64,000 bases of DNA. Source: an uncultured Roseicyclus sp. (lineage in GTDB: Bacteria > Pseudomonadota > Alphaproteobacteria > Rhodobacterales > Rhodobacteraceae). The position numbers and the translations under genes are program-made. The stretch is taken from assembly GCA_947491935.1 (NCBI GenBank), contig CANLLF010000002.1:434001-498000 (forward strand), written 5' to 3'. The notes below the pieces were generated by a model. The model saw only the letters and a list, made by a program, of their open reading frames with translations, was not told the DNA's origin and searched no databases. Below, piece after piece: positions 53,657 to 62,384 of the stretch (positions are counted from its first letter, which is position 1; every line of letters starts with the position of its first letter).

Positions 53657-54820
53657 ATGCCAGTCAAAAATCGCTTTGCCGAACTGTTGCCGGAAATCAC
53701 GGAATGGCGGCGGGATATTCACGAAAACCCCGAGATCCTGTTTGAAACGCACCGCACCTCGGCCCTGGTGGCCGAGAAGCTCAAGGCGTTCGGTTGCGAC
53801 GATATCGTGACAGGCATCGGCCGCACCGGGGTGGTCGGCATCATCAAGGGCAAGACCGACACATCAGGCAAGACCATCGGCCTGCGGGCCGATATGGACG
53901 CGCTGCCGATCTTCGAGGATACGGGGCTCGACTATGCCTCCAAGACACCCGGCGCGATGCATGCCTGCGGCCATGACGGGCACACGGCGATGCTTCTGGG
54001 GGCCGCGAAATACCTCGCCGAGACACGCAATTTCGACGGCACCGTCGCGGTCATTTTCCAGCCGGCGGAAGAAGGCGGCGGCGGCGGCAAGCAAATGGTC
54101 GATGACGGCATGATGGAGCAATTCGGGATCGACGAGGTCTATGGGATGCATAATTGGCCGGGCCGCCCCGTGGGCAGTTTCGCCATCCGCTCGGGCGCGT
54201 TCTTCGCCGCCACGGACACGTTCGAGGTGACGTTCAAGGGCCTCGGCGGCCACGCGGCCAAACCGCAGGAAACCGTCGATACGACCGTCATGGCGGCCCA
54301 TGCCGTGACCGCGCTGCAGACGATCGCGTCGCGCAATGCCGATCCGGTCAGCCAGATCGTCGTGTCCGTCACGTCGTTCGAGACGGAGTCGAAAGCCTTC
54401 AACGTCATCCCCGAAACGGTCACGATGCGCGGCACCGTGCGGACCATGGCCGAGGAAAACCGCGATCTCGCCGCCAAACGGGTGCCCGAGATCTGCGAGG
54501 GGATTGCCGCCACGTTCGGAGGACGGGCGGAGGTGAACTATATCAAGGGTTATCCCGTGATGGTGAATTCCGAGGAGCAGACGGAGTTCGCCGCCGAGGT
54601 CGCCAAGCAGGTGTCCGGCGATTGCATGGACGCGCCGCTGGTCATGGGGGGTGAGGATTTCGCCTTCATGCTGAACGCGCGGCCGGGGGCGTATATCCTG
54701 GTGGGCAACGGCGACACGGCGATGGTGCACCACCCGAAATACAACTTCAACGACGAGGCGATCCCGGCGGGATGCTCGTGGTGGGCGGAGATCGTGGAGC
54801 GGCGGATGCCGGCGGCGTAA
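53657..54820 (+). CDS. M20 family amidohydrolase (hippurate hydrolase-like)
   Basis: 387 residues. IGLRADMDALPIFEDTGLDY, MHACGHDGHTAMLLGAAKYLAE, VIFQPAEEGGGGGKQMVDDG and MGGEDFAFML are the M20D signatures (AbgA/AbgB-HipO group). It removes acyl groups from N-acyl amino acids or similar amides using two metal ions. It follows the FAD oxidase by 66 bases; a GAAGGTG/CACCTTC hairpin lies in the gap. Confidence 0.9.
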   Translation: MPVKNRFAELLPEITEWRRDIHENPEILFETHRTSALVAEKLKAFGCDDIVTGIGRTGVVGIIKGKTDTSGKTIGLRADMDALPIFEDTGLDYASKTPGAMHACGHDGHTAMLLGAAKYLAETRNFDGTVAVIFQPAEEGGGGGKQMVDDGMMEQFGIDEVYGMHNWPGRPVGSFAIRSGAFFAATDTFEVTFKGLGGHAAKPQETVDTTVMAAHAVTALQTIASRNADPVSQIVVSVTSFETESKAFNVIPETVTMRGTVRTMAEENRDLAAKRVPEICEGIAATFGGRAEVNYIKGYPVMVNSEEQTEFAAEVAKQVSGDCMDAPLVMGGEDFAFMLNARPGAYILVGNGDTAMVHHPKYNFNDEAIPAGCSWWAEIVERRMPAA

Positions 54821-55105
54821 GAGCGGGCCGTGCAAGGTTGCACATAAGGGTTAAGTCCTTGGTTTCATGACAAGAAACGTTCCGTCTTAACCTTTCTCGG
54901 GCGTCTTATTATCTGGGCCGGGTCTAGCGTGCGAGGGCAGGCGCTGCGCCCTGATCCCCCTGTGGCTTGACCGCACGGAACCCACGCGCCGGGTCAGGCG
55001 TTGAGTTGCGAACGCCGTGTGCCGGGGACCCCTCCGGTCGTTTGAGGCTCGGACGCGGATGGTGCACGCCTGCACCGCGTCCCGACATGTCCGGGATGTG
55101 AACCA
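54821..55105 (+). other. Intergenic region with small palindromes
   Basis: 285 bases between the amidohydrolase and the amidotransferase. It contains GTGCAA-GG-TTGCAC at 54830-54843 (short hairpin after the operon) and a GGTTAAG...CTTAACC pair at about 54850-54893 around an A/T-rich centre that may be the promoter of the next unit. No coding sequence supported. Confidence 0.35.
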
Positions 55106-56056
55106 ATGTGCAGAGTCCTTGCCTATATCGGACCGGAAATCCCGGTCGAAAGTCTGCTTCTCGAACCCGAGAACAGTCTTATCAACCAAAGCCTAGACCC
55201 CGAGCTTCATCCGAATCTGCAATTGGCCGGCTGGGGCTTCGGCATCTGGGGCGACCATCTTCGTAAGCCGGACGAGCCGCTGCTCTACCATCGCCCGAAA
55301 GCGGCCTTCTATGACGACAATGCCAGCGGGATCATCCCGAGCCTTGGTGCCAGCACGTTGCTCGCCCATGTCCGGGCGTCGGGCTATGATGCGAGCGTGG
55401 TTCAGGCCGACGAAAACTGCCATCCCTTCGCTTACGAAGGGACACCATGGATCATCGCCCACAATGGCGGCCTGCCGAATTGGCGGCGGTTGCAAAGGGA
55501 GCTGTTGCCCCACTGCAAGGACAAATATCTTAAACAAATGCGCGGCACGACCGATACGGAATTCCTGTATGTCCTGCTGCTCTCGCTTCTGGAAGGGGAC
55601 GGCGACGACGATGTCCAGACCGGGTTCGAGCGGCTGCTGGAAGTGATCCGCGACGCGATGCGCAAGCTGGACCTCGCGGCGCTGACCAAGCTGAAGATCG
55701 CCCTTGTGGCGCCGGACCGGATCGTCGGTGTCAATTACGGTTGCGACAGGGCCGGGGAGACCGATGTCAGCGGCGACTGGAAGGATCTGCGGCCGAACGC
55801 GGAGGGCGAGGGCGATATGTCGCTCTCGATGCTACTTGAGCCGATGTATCTGCTGCTGGGCAAGAATTACGAGGCCCATGCCAAATCCTATCAGGTCGAT
55901 ACCTGCCCCGAGAGTGAGGCGACGTCGGCGATTTTCGCGTCCGAGCCCCTGACGGACGACGGCGAGGATTGGGTCAATATCAATTTCGGTGAGATCGTGT
56001 TCCTGCGAAAGACGGACGGGCGCATCTCCAAAGAGGTGCGCAAGTTGAACGTGTGA
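55106..56056 (+). CDS. Class II glutamine amidotransferase domain protein (EgtC/YafJ-like)
   Basis: 316 residues beginning MCRVLAYIGPEIPVESLLLEP, where Cys2 becomes the N-terminal nucleophile after Met removal. FAYEGTPWIIAHNGGLPNWRRL (Asn and Gly of the oxyanion region) and TDTEFLYVLLLSLLEGDG are family features. Relatives hydrolyse glutamine or gamma-glutamyl bonds (EgtC acts in ergothioneine synthesis). No EgtB/EgtD gene is nearby, so ergothioneine is not implied. It precedes a poly-gamma-glutamate-hydrolase-like gene on the same strand. Confidence 0.85.
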   Translation: MCRVLAYIGPEIPVESLLLEPENSLINQSLDPELHPNLQLAGWGFGIWGDHLRKPDEPLLYHRPKAAFYDDNASGIIPSLGASTLLAHVRASGYDASVVQADENCHPFAYEGTPWIIAHNGGLPNWRRLQRELLPHCKDKYLKQMRGTTDTEFLYVLLLSLLEGDGDDDVQTGFERLLEVIRDAMRKLDLAALTKLKIALVAPDRIVGVNYGCDRAGETDVSGDWKDLRPNAEGEGDMSLSMLLEPMYLLLGKNYEAHAKSYQVDTCPESEATSAIFASEPLTDDGEDWVNINFGEIVFLRKTDGRISKEVRKLNV

Positions 56057-56062
56057 TCGCGC

Positions 56063-56125
56063 GGGGCGGAGGAAACCGCGTGCCTGAGGGGGCGGAGGAA
56101 ACCGCGTGCCTGAGGGGGCGGAGGA
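56063..56125 (+). repeat. Tandem 26-bp repeat containing the ribosome binding site
   Basis: The unit GGGGCGGAGGAAACCGCG plus TGCCTGAG occurs twice with period 26, and a third partial unit (gggggcggagga) provides the GGAGGA just before the ATG at 56129. Each unit carries its own GGAGGA. Confidence 0.75.
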
Positions 56126-56128
56126 CCG

Positions 56129-56716
56129 ATGGTCGACCGATATGGAAGTTTTGCGGAGATGTCCGCCGAGAATGTGGAGGGCGTTGAATACCGCATCCGG
56201 AGCAAGGATCGTGGTGGCCCTGTCGTGATTCTCGCGCCCCATGGCGGCTCGATCGAACCGGAAACGGCGGAGATTGCGGAGGCGATCGCGGGCGACGATC
56301 TGTCCTTCTACGCGTTCGAGGCATTGAGGGCAGGGGCGTTCGGCGATTTTCACATCACATCGCACAGGTTTGACGAGCCGCGTGCATTGGAGATCGTGGG
56401 CCAATCCTCGCTTGCCGTGGCGATCCACGGGCGCCGGGATGACGGGACGGACAGCGTCTGGATCGGCGGCCGCGCGCGCGAGGCGGGCGATGCGATTTCA
56501 GCAGCTTTGCGGAAGGCGGGCTATGGGGCGGAGCGTAACAAGCGTCTGCCGGGCCTGCACGAGACCAACATCTGCAATCGCACGAAGACGGGCGAGGGCG
56601 TACAGCTTGAATTGTCCCGCCACATGCGTCGGCATCTGGCGGCGCATCCGGCCGCCCTGGAGAGCTTCGTCATCGCGGTGCGTACGGGGATTGAGGCGGT
56701 AAGTCCGACTTCGTGA
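56129..56716 (+). CDS. Poly-gamma-glutamate hydrolase-like family protein
   Basis: 195 residues. The layout of the PGA hydrolase/phage-related DUF867 family (zinc peptidase-like) is visible: PVVILAPHGGSIEPETAEIAEAIAGDDL with the His of APHGG, FHITSHRFDEPRALEIVGQSSLAVAIHGR with IHG, and LHETNICNRTKTGEGVQLELSR. Phage PghP breaks gamma-linked polyglutamate. Here the target may be gamma-glutamyl material handled with the upstream class II amidotransferase. GGAGGA stands directly upstream within the tandem repeat. Confidence 0.75.
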   Translation: MVDRYGSFAEMSAENVEGVEYRIRSKDRGGPVVILAPHGGSIEPETAEIAEAIAGDDLSFYAFEALRAGAFGDFHITSHRFDEPRALEIVGQSSLAVAIHGRRDDGTDSVWIGGRAREAGDAISAALRKAGYGAERNKRLPGLHETNICNRTKTGEGVQLELSRHMRRHLAAHPAALESFVIAVRTGIEAVSPTS

Positions 56717-56786
56717 AGTGGCCCATCATCTGGCCTTGGCGATCCACCGGACCTTGTTTCCCAGCATCTCGCCGGGGCCTGCGACA

Positions 56787-57809
56787 TCACCCCCCCGTAT
56801 GGCTCATATGCCGGGACATCTGCCCGTCGACCGCCTGCCGGGAATAGTCGAAATCGTGGCCCTTGGGCTTGAGGGAAATCGCCTTGCGGATCGCGTCTTC
56901 CAGCACGGTGTTGCCCTCGGAGGCGCGCAGCGGGGCGCGGAGGTCGGCCATGTCTTCCTGGCCCAGGCACATGTAGAGTTGGCCGGTGCAGGTCAGCCGC
57001 ACGCGGTTGCAGCTTTCGCAGAAATTGTGGGTGAGCGGCGTGATGAAGCCGATCTTCTGGCCGGTCTCCTCCAACTCGACGTAGCGGGCCGGGCCGCCGG
57101 TGCGCAGCGGCAGGTCGGTCAGCGTGAAGCGGTCGGCCAGCCGGGCGCGGAGATCCTTGAGGGACCAGTATTGGTCAATCCGGTCTTCATTGCCGAGATC
57201 GCCCATCGGCATGACCTCGATGAAGGTGAGGTCCATGTCGCGGCTGGCGCACCAATCCTGCAGCGTGAACAGCTCGTCCTCGTTGAACCCCTTCAGGGCC
57301 ACCGCATTGATCTTGACGCGTAGACCGGCGGCCTGGGCGGCGTCGATGCCGTCCATCACCTGCTTGAGGCGGCCCCAGCGCGTGATCTGGGCGAACTTCG
57401 CCTCATCCAGCGTATCGAGCGAGATGTTGATCCGCCTCACGCCGGCGGCCACCAGGGGCTCGGCAAAGCGCGACAGCTGGCTGCCATTGGTGGTCAGGGT
57501 GAGTTCATCCAGAACACCGGCGTCGAGGTGCCGTTTCATACCCTGGAAGAAGGTCATGATATCGCGGCGCACAAGGGGCTCACCGCCGGTGATGCGCAGC
57601 TTGCGCACGCCCAGGCCGATGAAGGTGGTGCACATCCTGTCGAGCTCTTCGAGTGTCAGAAGCTCCTTCTTGGGAAGGAACTGCATGTTCTCGGACATGC
57701 AATAGACGCAGCGGAAATCGCACCGGTCGGTGACGGAGACCCGGAGATAGGTGATCGCGCGTGCGAAGGGGTCGATAAGGGGGGCGGCCCCGGACGAAAC
57801 GTGTTCCAT
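56787..57809 (-). CDS. moaA: GTP 3',8-cyclase (molybdopterin biosynthesis)
   Basis: 340 residues, radical SAM: cluster Cys30, Cys34, Cys37 (CDFRCVYC) and the second cluster [20 protein letters not shown], ending in the GG pair typical of MoaA (HMSHTGG). It makes the cyclic pyranopterin precursor from GTP. Start at 57809 ([10 protein letters not shown]) chosen; upstream in-frame codons are low-complexity. It is convergent with the PGA hydrolase-like gene. The rest of the moa genes are not here. Confidence 0.95.
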   Translation of the reverse strand: MEHVSSGAAPLIDPFARAITYLRVSVTDRCDFRCVYCMSENMQFLPKKELLTLEELDRMCTTFIGLGVRKLRITGGEPLVRRDIMTFFQGMKRHLDAGVLDELTLTTNGSQLSRFAEPLVAAGVRRINISLDTLDEAKFAQITRWGRLKQVMDGIDAAQAAGLRVKINAVALKGFNEDELFTLQDWCASRDMDLTFIEVMPMGDLGNEDRIDQYWSLKDLRARLADRFTLTDLPLRTGGPARYVELEETGQKIGFITPLTHNFCESCNRVRLTCTGQLYMCLGQEDMADLRAPLRASEGNTVLEDAIRKAISLKPKGHDFDYSRQAVDGQMSRHMSHTGG

Positions 57810-57910
57810 GGGCGGAGAGTAGGCGCGGGGCAGGGGGCGCACAAGGGGACGGTTGATCACGCTCTGGTGCGGGCCTAACCTGCCCAGACCACGTGATTTG
57901 AGGAGCGATC

Positions 57911-58399
57911 ATGACGCGGGCAATTGCGGTATTGGCGGTGCTGGCCCTGGCGGGATGCGGCACTGGCGGATTGGGTGGCTTGTTCGCGGGGGACGGCCCC
58001 GGCAGCGGGTTTGGCCGTGACCGGCCGGATGAGGCGGCCGCGACGGTTGTGACCGATGCCGTGGTCGGCGAGGCGGCGGCAGAGGACATTGCACCTGAGG
58101 ATTCAGGTACGCGCGCCGCCGCGGTGGCCGAGGGGAATACCGCCAGCGGCGACAATGTGCGGGGCTTCACGGTGGCGAGCCTCGGGGATGCGACGGTTCC
58201 CGGCCTCTGGATCGAAACGCCCCTTGTGGATCGGGAGCGGGCGGCGACGGTGGTGGCGCCCAACGGCACCACGGTTGAGGTGGTGGCGCGCCCGTCGGGC
58301 GGCGAACGCGGATCGGGATCGCGCCTGTCCTTTGCGGCATTCCAGGCGCTTGGTCTTGATCTCACCTCGCTTCCCACGGTGACCGTGATTGCCGAATGA
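57911..58399 (+). CDS. Hypothetical lipoprotein
   Basis: 162 residues with a lipoprotein signal ending LALAGC (Cys16). The mature part is Gly/Ala/Asp-rich and acidic up to about residue 85, then has a beta-rich 70-residue domain (GFTVASLGDATVPGLWIETPLVD; APNGTTVEVVARPSGG). No family recognised with confidence. It overlaps the following acyl-CoA synthetase gene by 11 bases if that starts at TTG 58389. Confidence 0.65.
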   Translation: MTRAIAVLAVLALAGCGTGGLGGLFAGDGPGSGFGRDRPDEAAATVVTDAVVGEAAAEDIAPEDSGTRAAAVAEGNTASGDNVRGFTVASLGDATVPGLWIETPLVDRERAATVVAPNGTTVEVVARPSGGERGSGSRLSFAAFQALGLDLTSLPTVTVIAE

Positions 58400-59993
58400 T
58401 CGGCTGATCCCCGCGCTTGGGCCCTGGCCCGAGATGCGGGCGGCGTTTGCGTGGGACATTCCGCAGCAATCGAACATCGCCGATGTGTGTTGTGACCGGT
58501 GGGCGCGGTCGGAGCCGGGCCGCGTGGCGGTGCGTCATCTGGGGGAGCGGCGCGAGGACTGGACCTATGGTCAACTCAAATCCGCGTCCGATGCCTTGGC
58601 CTCGACGTTGGCCGCCAATGGCGTGGGGCGGGGCGACCGGGTTGCGATCTTCATGGCGCAGAACCCGCGCGTGCTTGTCGCGCATTTCGCGGCGATGAAG
58701 CTGGGGGCCATTGCGCTGCCGCTCTTCACGCTGTTTGGCGAGGATGCCCTGCGCTACCGGCTGGCCGATTCCGGGGCGCGGGCGATTGTGGCGGATGCGG
58801 CCGTGCTGGATCTTGTCCTGTCGCTCCGGCCCGATCTGCCCGAGTTGCGCATTGTGCTGGCGACAGGATCGCCGCGCACACCGGTCCTGTCGCTGGAGGA
58901 GGCGATGGCGAGCGGGGCGGCCCCCATGGCCGCAACGAAGGCCGACGATCCGGCGGTGATGATCTACACCTCCGGCACGACGGGGCATCCCAAGGGGGTG
59001 TTGCACGCCCATCGGTTCCTTTACGGCCACTTGCCCTGCATGGAGCTGTCGCAGGGTGGGTTTCCGCAAGTCGGCGATGTGGGATGGACGCCCGCGGATT
59101 GGGCCTGGATCGGCGGGCTGATGGATATGGCCATGCCATGCCTGTTCTACGGCGTGCCGCTGGTGTCGCACCGGTTTGCCAAGTTCGAACCAGATGCGGC
59201 TTACGACCTGATGGTGCGGGAGGGGGTGAGCAACGCGTTCCTGCCGCCGACCGCCCTGCGGCTGATGCGACAGGCGGCGGCGCCGACGGGATTGCGCTTG
59301 CGCGCCATCGGGTCGGGCGGCGAAGCGTTGGGCGGCGACCTGCTGGAGTGGAGCCGCGGCGCGCTTGGCTGCCCTATCAATGAATTCTACGGCCAGACGG
59401 AGGCCAATCTGGTGGTCGCGGCCTGTGACGGCGTGATGGCGCGAGTGCCGGGTGCGATGGGCCTTCCGGTGCCGGGCCATGAGGTGGCTGTTTTGGGGGC
59501 GGAGGACCGCCCGGTTGCCGCCGGGGAGGTGGGGGAGATCTGCGTGGCCTCGCCCGATCCGGTCATGATGCTGCGGTACTGGAACAAGCCCGAAGCCACA
59601 GAAAAGAAGGTTGTGAACGGGTGGCTCAGAACCGGCGATCTGGCGATGATGCGTGGGGACGGGCAACTGGTGTTCCACGCCCGCGACGACGATGTCATTA
59701 CCTCCGCCGGGTATCGCATCGGCCCGGTGGAAATCGAACAGGCGCTGGCCAGCCACCCCGATGTCGTGATGGCGGCGGTGGTGGGAGAACCGGACCCGGT
59801 TCGCACGGAGATTGTCGTGGCCCATGTGGTGGTGCGCGCGGGGATCGGGACGGAGGGATTGGAGACGGCGTTGAAGGCGCTGGTCCGCGACAAGGTCTCC
59901 GCCCATGTGGTGCCGCGCAAGATCGTCTACGCCGAAACCCTTCCGATGACGGCGACGGGCAAGATCCTGCGCCGCGCGCTGGGGGCGGGCTGA
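58389..59993 (+). CDS. AMP-dependent acyl-CoA synthetase/ligase
   Basis: 534 residues from TTG 58389 (overlapping the lipoprotein gene by 11 bases); ATG 58434 is an alternative. The AMP-binding motif is MIYTSGTTGHPKGVLHAHRFL, followed by INEFYGQTEANLV, the hinge GWLRTGDLAMMRGDGQLVFHARDDDVITSAGYRIGPVEIE and the catalytic Lys in LPMTATGKILRRAL. It activates a carboxylic acid to its CoA thioester; resembles the medium-chain/acetoacetyl type. Substrate unknown. Confidence 0.9.
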   Translation: MPNDRLIPALGPWPEMRAAFAWDIPQQSNIADVCCDRWARSEPGRVAVRHLGERREDWTYGQLKSASDALASTLAANGVGRGDRVAIFMAQNPRVLVAHFAAMKLGAIALPLFTLFGEDALRYRLADSGARAIVADAAVLDLVLSLRPDLPELRIVLATGSPRTPVLSLEEAMASGAAPMAATKADDPAVMIYTSGTTGHPKGVLHAHRFLYGHLPCMELSQGGFPQVGDVGWTPADWAWIGGLMDMAMPCLFYGVPLVSHRFAKFEPDAAYDLMVREGVSNAFLPPTALRLMRQAAAPTGLRLRAIGSGGEALGGDLLEWSRGALGCPINEFYGQTEANLVVAACDGVMARVPGAMGLPVPGHEVAVLGAEDRPVAAGEVGEICVASPDPVMMLRYWNKPEATEKKVVNGWLRTGDLAMMRGDGQLVFHARDDDVITSAGYRIGPVEIEQALASHPDVVMAAVVGEPDPVRTEIVVAHVVVRAGIGTEGLETALKALVRDKVSAHVVPRKIVYAETLPMTATGKILRRALGAG

Positions 59994-60001
59994 GGCCGGG
60001 C

Positions 60002-61285
60002 CTATTTCTCGATGGAGCGGCGGATGGAGCGCACGATCATCCAGACCACCACCACCGTCGGCAGGACCGCGAGAGCCGTCAGCAGCGTCTGATCCATGCC
60101 GAGCGGCTGGCTTAACGGGCGGATCAGGTAGACCACGAGGTTCACGGCGTAATAGCTGATCGCGACAATCGACAAGCCCTCGACCGTTTTTTGCAGGCGA
60201 AGCTGCAGGTCCGAACGCTTGTCCATCGATTCCAGCAATTGCTGGTTCTGTGCCGACCGGTCGACATCCACCCGCGTCCGCAAAAGGTCCCCGGCGCGGA
60301 TCGCCCTGTCCGTCATCGAGACGAGCCGCCGTTCGGTGGCCTTGATCGTGCGCATCGCGGGATCGAAGCGGCGCATCATGAACTCCGCGAAGGTCTGGCG
60401 GCCCAGAAACCGCTCCTCGCGCAACACCTCGATGCGCTGGTTCACCAGCGCCTCATAGGCGCCGGTCGCGCCGAAGCGGAAGGCGCTGTCGGCTTGCAGC
60501 TTCTCCAATTCGGCGGCGGCCGTCAGAAGGTCTTTCAACGTCTCGTCGGGTTTGCGCAGATCGCCCGTCAGGTCCTTCACCAGCCCCGACAGGCTTTCGT
60601 CGATCACACCCATATGGGCCGAGATCTCCCGCGCCCGGGGCAGACCCAGCATCGACATGGCCTTGTATGTCTCGATCTCGCAAATCCGCTGCACGATCCG
60701 GCCAATGCGCCTGTCGCCCGTATCGGGCTTGGTGAACACGGCAAAGCGCATGTGGCCCTGGCTGTCGATGCGGAAATCGCCCGCGATGATCGCGGTGCCG
60801 TCGAGCACGCGCGACACGGCGAGGCTTTCGGGCACGAACCAATCGGAGAGTTGCTCGGTGATCGTGGCGTCCTTGGCGGGTTCGGGCGCGTATCGGATAT
60901 GGGCGGAGGTGATGCGGACGCCCGGCGCGGCCTCCAACCAATCGTCGGGAAACACATCCCAGGCGGAGGGATCAAAGGGCCGATCGGCGCTGTTTTCCTG
61001 AAACGCCGTGTAGGTCACGAATTCCGTGTGGCTTTCCCATTTCAGGTGAAACCGCCCAAGCTGCGCGAAGTAATGGGTGGCATCGGGGCCGGGATGCTGC
61101 GCGCCGAACCGATCCAGCAGCGCCAGAAGATGCGCCCGGTCCAGCCCCCGATCCCGCTTGGCGGCCTCTTTGGGTTGCTTGATGGCCAGATAGACCGCCT
61201 GGCCCGGGCATGCGAGCGACGGGAAGGGCCGCGCGTGAAGCTCATTGGCCAGCTGGTAGCGGAGCGGATGATCTTGCAAGGGCAT
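60002..61285 (-). CDS. DUF3422 family protein
   Basis: 427 residues: conserved N-terminal HPLRYQLANELHARPFPSL, a central domain with SAHIRYAPEPAKDATITEQLSDWFVPESLAVSRV, and two C-terminal membrane helices (VAISYYAVNLVVYLIRPL and ALAVLPTVVVVWMIV). The family (formerly uncharacterised) is widespread in proteobacteria, often beside acyl-CoA or transport genes; activity unknown. The start at 61285 (MPLQDHPLRY) fits the family. Confidence 0.8.
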   Translation of the reverse strand: MPLQDHPLRYQLANELHARPFPSLACPGQAVYLAIKQPKEAAKRDRGLDRAHLLALLDRFGAQHPGPDATHYFAQLGRFHLKWESHTEFVTYTAFQENSADRPFDPSAWDVFPDDWLEAAPGVRITSAHIRYAPEPAKDATITEQLSDWFVPESLAVSRVLDGTAIIAGDFRIDSQGHMRFAVFTKPDTGDRRIGRIVQRICEIETYKAMSMLGLPRAREISAHMGVIDESLSGLVKDLTGDLRKPDETLKDLLTAAAELEKLQADSAFRFGATGAYEALVNQRIEVLREERFLGRQTFAEFMMRRFDPAMRTIKATERRLVSMTDRAIRAGDLLRTRVDVDRSAQNQQLLESMDKRSDLQLRLQKTVEGLSIVAISYYAVNLVVYLIRPLSQPLGMDQTLLTALAVLPTVVVVWMIVRSIRRSIEK

Positions 61286-61446
61286 GGAGTGGAGCGGTCC
61301 GAAAGGGCGTTTGGGTGATAGATAGCGTGGATTTCTGTCATGTAAACAGAAAAATCCAATGATTTTAATGGGTTGCCAGAGTGCAATTGTATACCGAACC
61401 GGCCTGCCCCGGATCACCGCCCGGTTTTGCACGCAAATTCAAGGCG

Positions 61447-62208
61447 TCAGGTTACATGGCCGCCGGCGATCTGGATGGCCTGGCCATTCACGCTGCGCGC
61501 CGCATCGCTGCACAGCCACAGCGCGGTGGCGGTGATTTCCCCGGTGTCGAGCAGGCGTTTGTGGCGGTTGCCGCGGGCGAGGTAGCCGCGCGCCTCGTCC
61601 ACCGACACGCCTTGATGGGCGGCGATGGCGGCGGCGTTGCGATCCACGATCGGCGTGTCGACATAGCCCGGGCAGATTGCGTTGAACGTCATCGCGCCGC
61701 CCAGATATTCCTCGGAGAGTCCGCGGATCAGGCCGATCACCCCGTGTTTGGAGGCGGTATAGGCGATCGCGCCTTTCAGGCCGCGCAGCCCGGCGATGGA
61801 GGATATCGCGATCATGCGGCCCCAATCCTCGCGCTCCAGCGTGGCCATGGCGGCCTGGAAGGTGAGGAACACACCGTCGAGATTGGTGGCCATCGTGGCG
61901 CGCCAATGCTCGGGCGTTTCCTTGCGGAACGCGGCGGGCTCGGCGATGCCCGCATTTGCGACGCAGATCGCGATGGGTCCGTGGGCCCGGACGGCCTTGG
62001 CGATGCCGCCCTGCACGCTGTCGGCATCGGTCACGTCCATCGCCAGCGGATGCAGGCGCGGATGCGTGCCCGCCACCTCCTCCAGCCGGGCCAGGGTGCG
62101 GCCGGTGATCGTCACCTCGGCCCCGGCCTCGGCCAATCCCATCGCGATGCCCAAGCCAATGCCCGTTCCGCCGCCGGTGACCAACGCGTGGCGCCCTTGA
62201 TGCTCCAT
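61447..62208 (-). CDS. Short-chain dehydrogenase/reductase (3-hydroxybutyrate dehydrogenase-like)
   Basis: 253 residues. Cofactor motif TGGGTGIGLGIAMGLAEAG, NAG in CVANAGIAEPA, catalytic Ser in ISSIAGLRG, and Tyr-x-x-x-Lys in YTASKHGVIGL. The CPGYVDTPIVDRN pattern resembles 3-hydroxybutyrate dehydrogenase (PhbDH), but several SDRs share it. It is divergent from pntA. Confidence 0.85.
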   Translation of the reverse strand: MEHQGRHALVTGGGTGIGLGIAMGLAEAGAEVTITGRTLARLEEVAGTHPRLHPLAMDVTDADSVQGGIAKAVRAHGPIAICVANAGIAEPAAFRKETPEHWRATMATNLDGVFLTFQAAMATLEREDWGRMIAISSIAGLRGLKGAIAYTASKHGVIGLIRGLSEEYLGGAMTFNAICPGYVDTPIVDRNAAAIAAHQGVSVDEARGYLARGNRHKRLLDTGEITATALWLCSDAARSVNGQAIQIAGGHVT

Positions 62209-62384
62209 GGTGCTCTCCCTTGCCGATGCTGCAGCCTATCGCGCCCACCGCGCGCTGCAACCGCGCAAGAAACTGCGCCGCTATGCCGCCGCGCACGAAA
62301 CAATAATACGCGCAATCCCGTTGTGGCCCGGTGTCGTGCTTGCTAAGGGGCATTGATGCGACCTTGGACAATGGGGGACACGCG

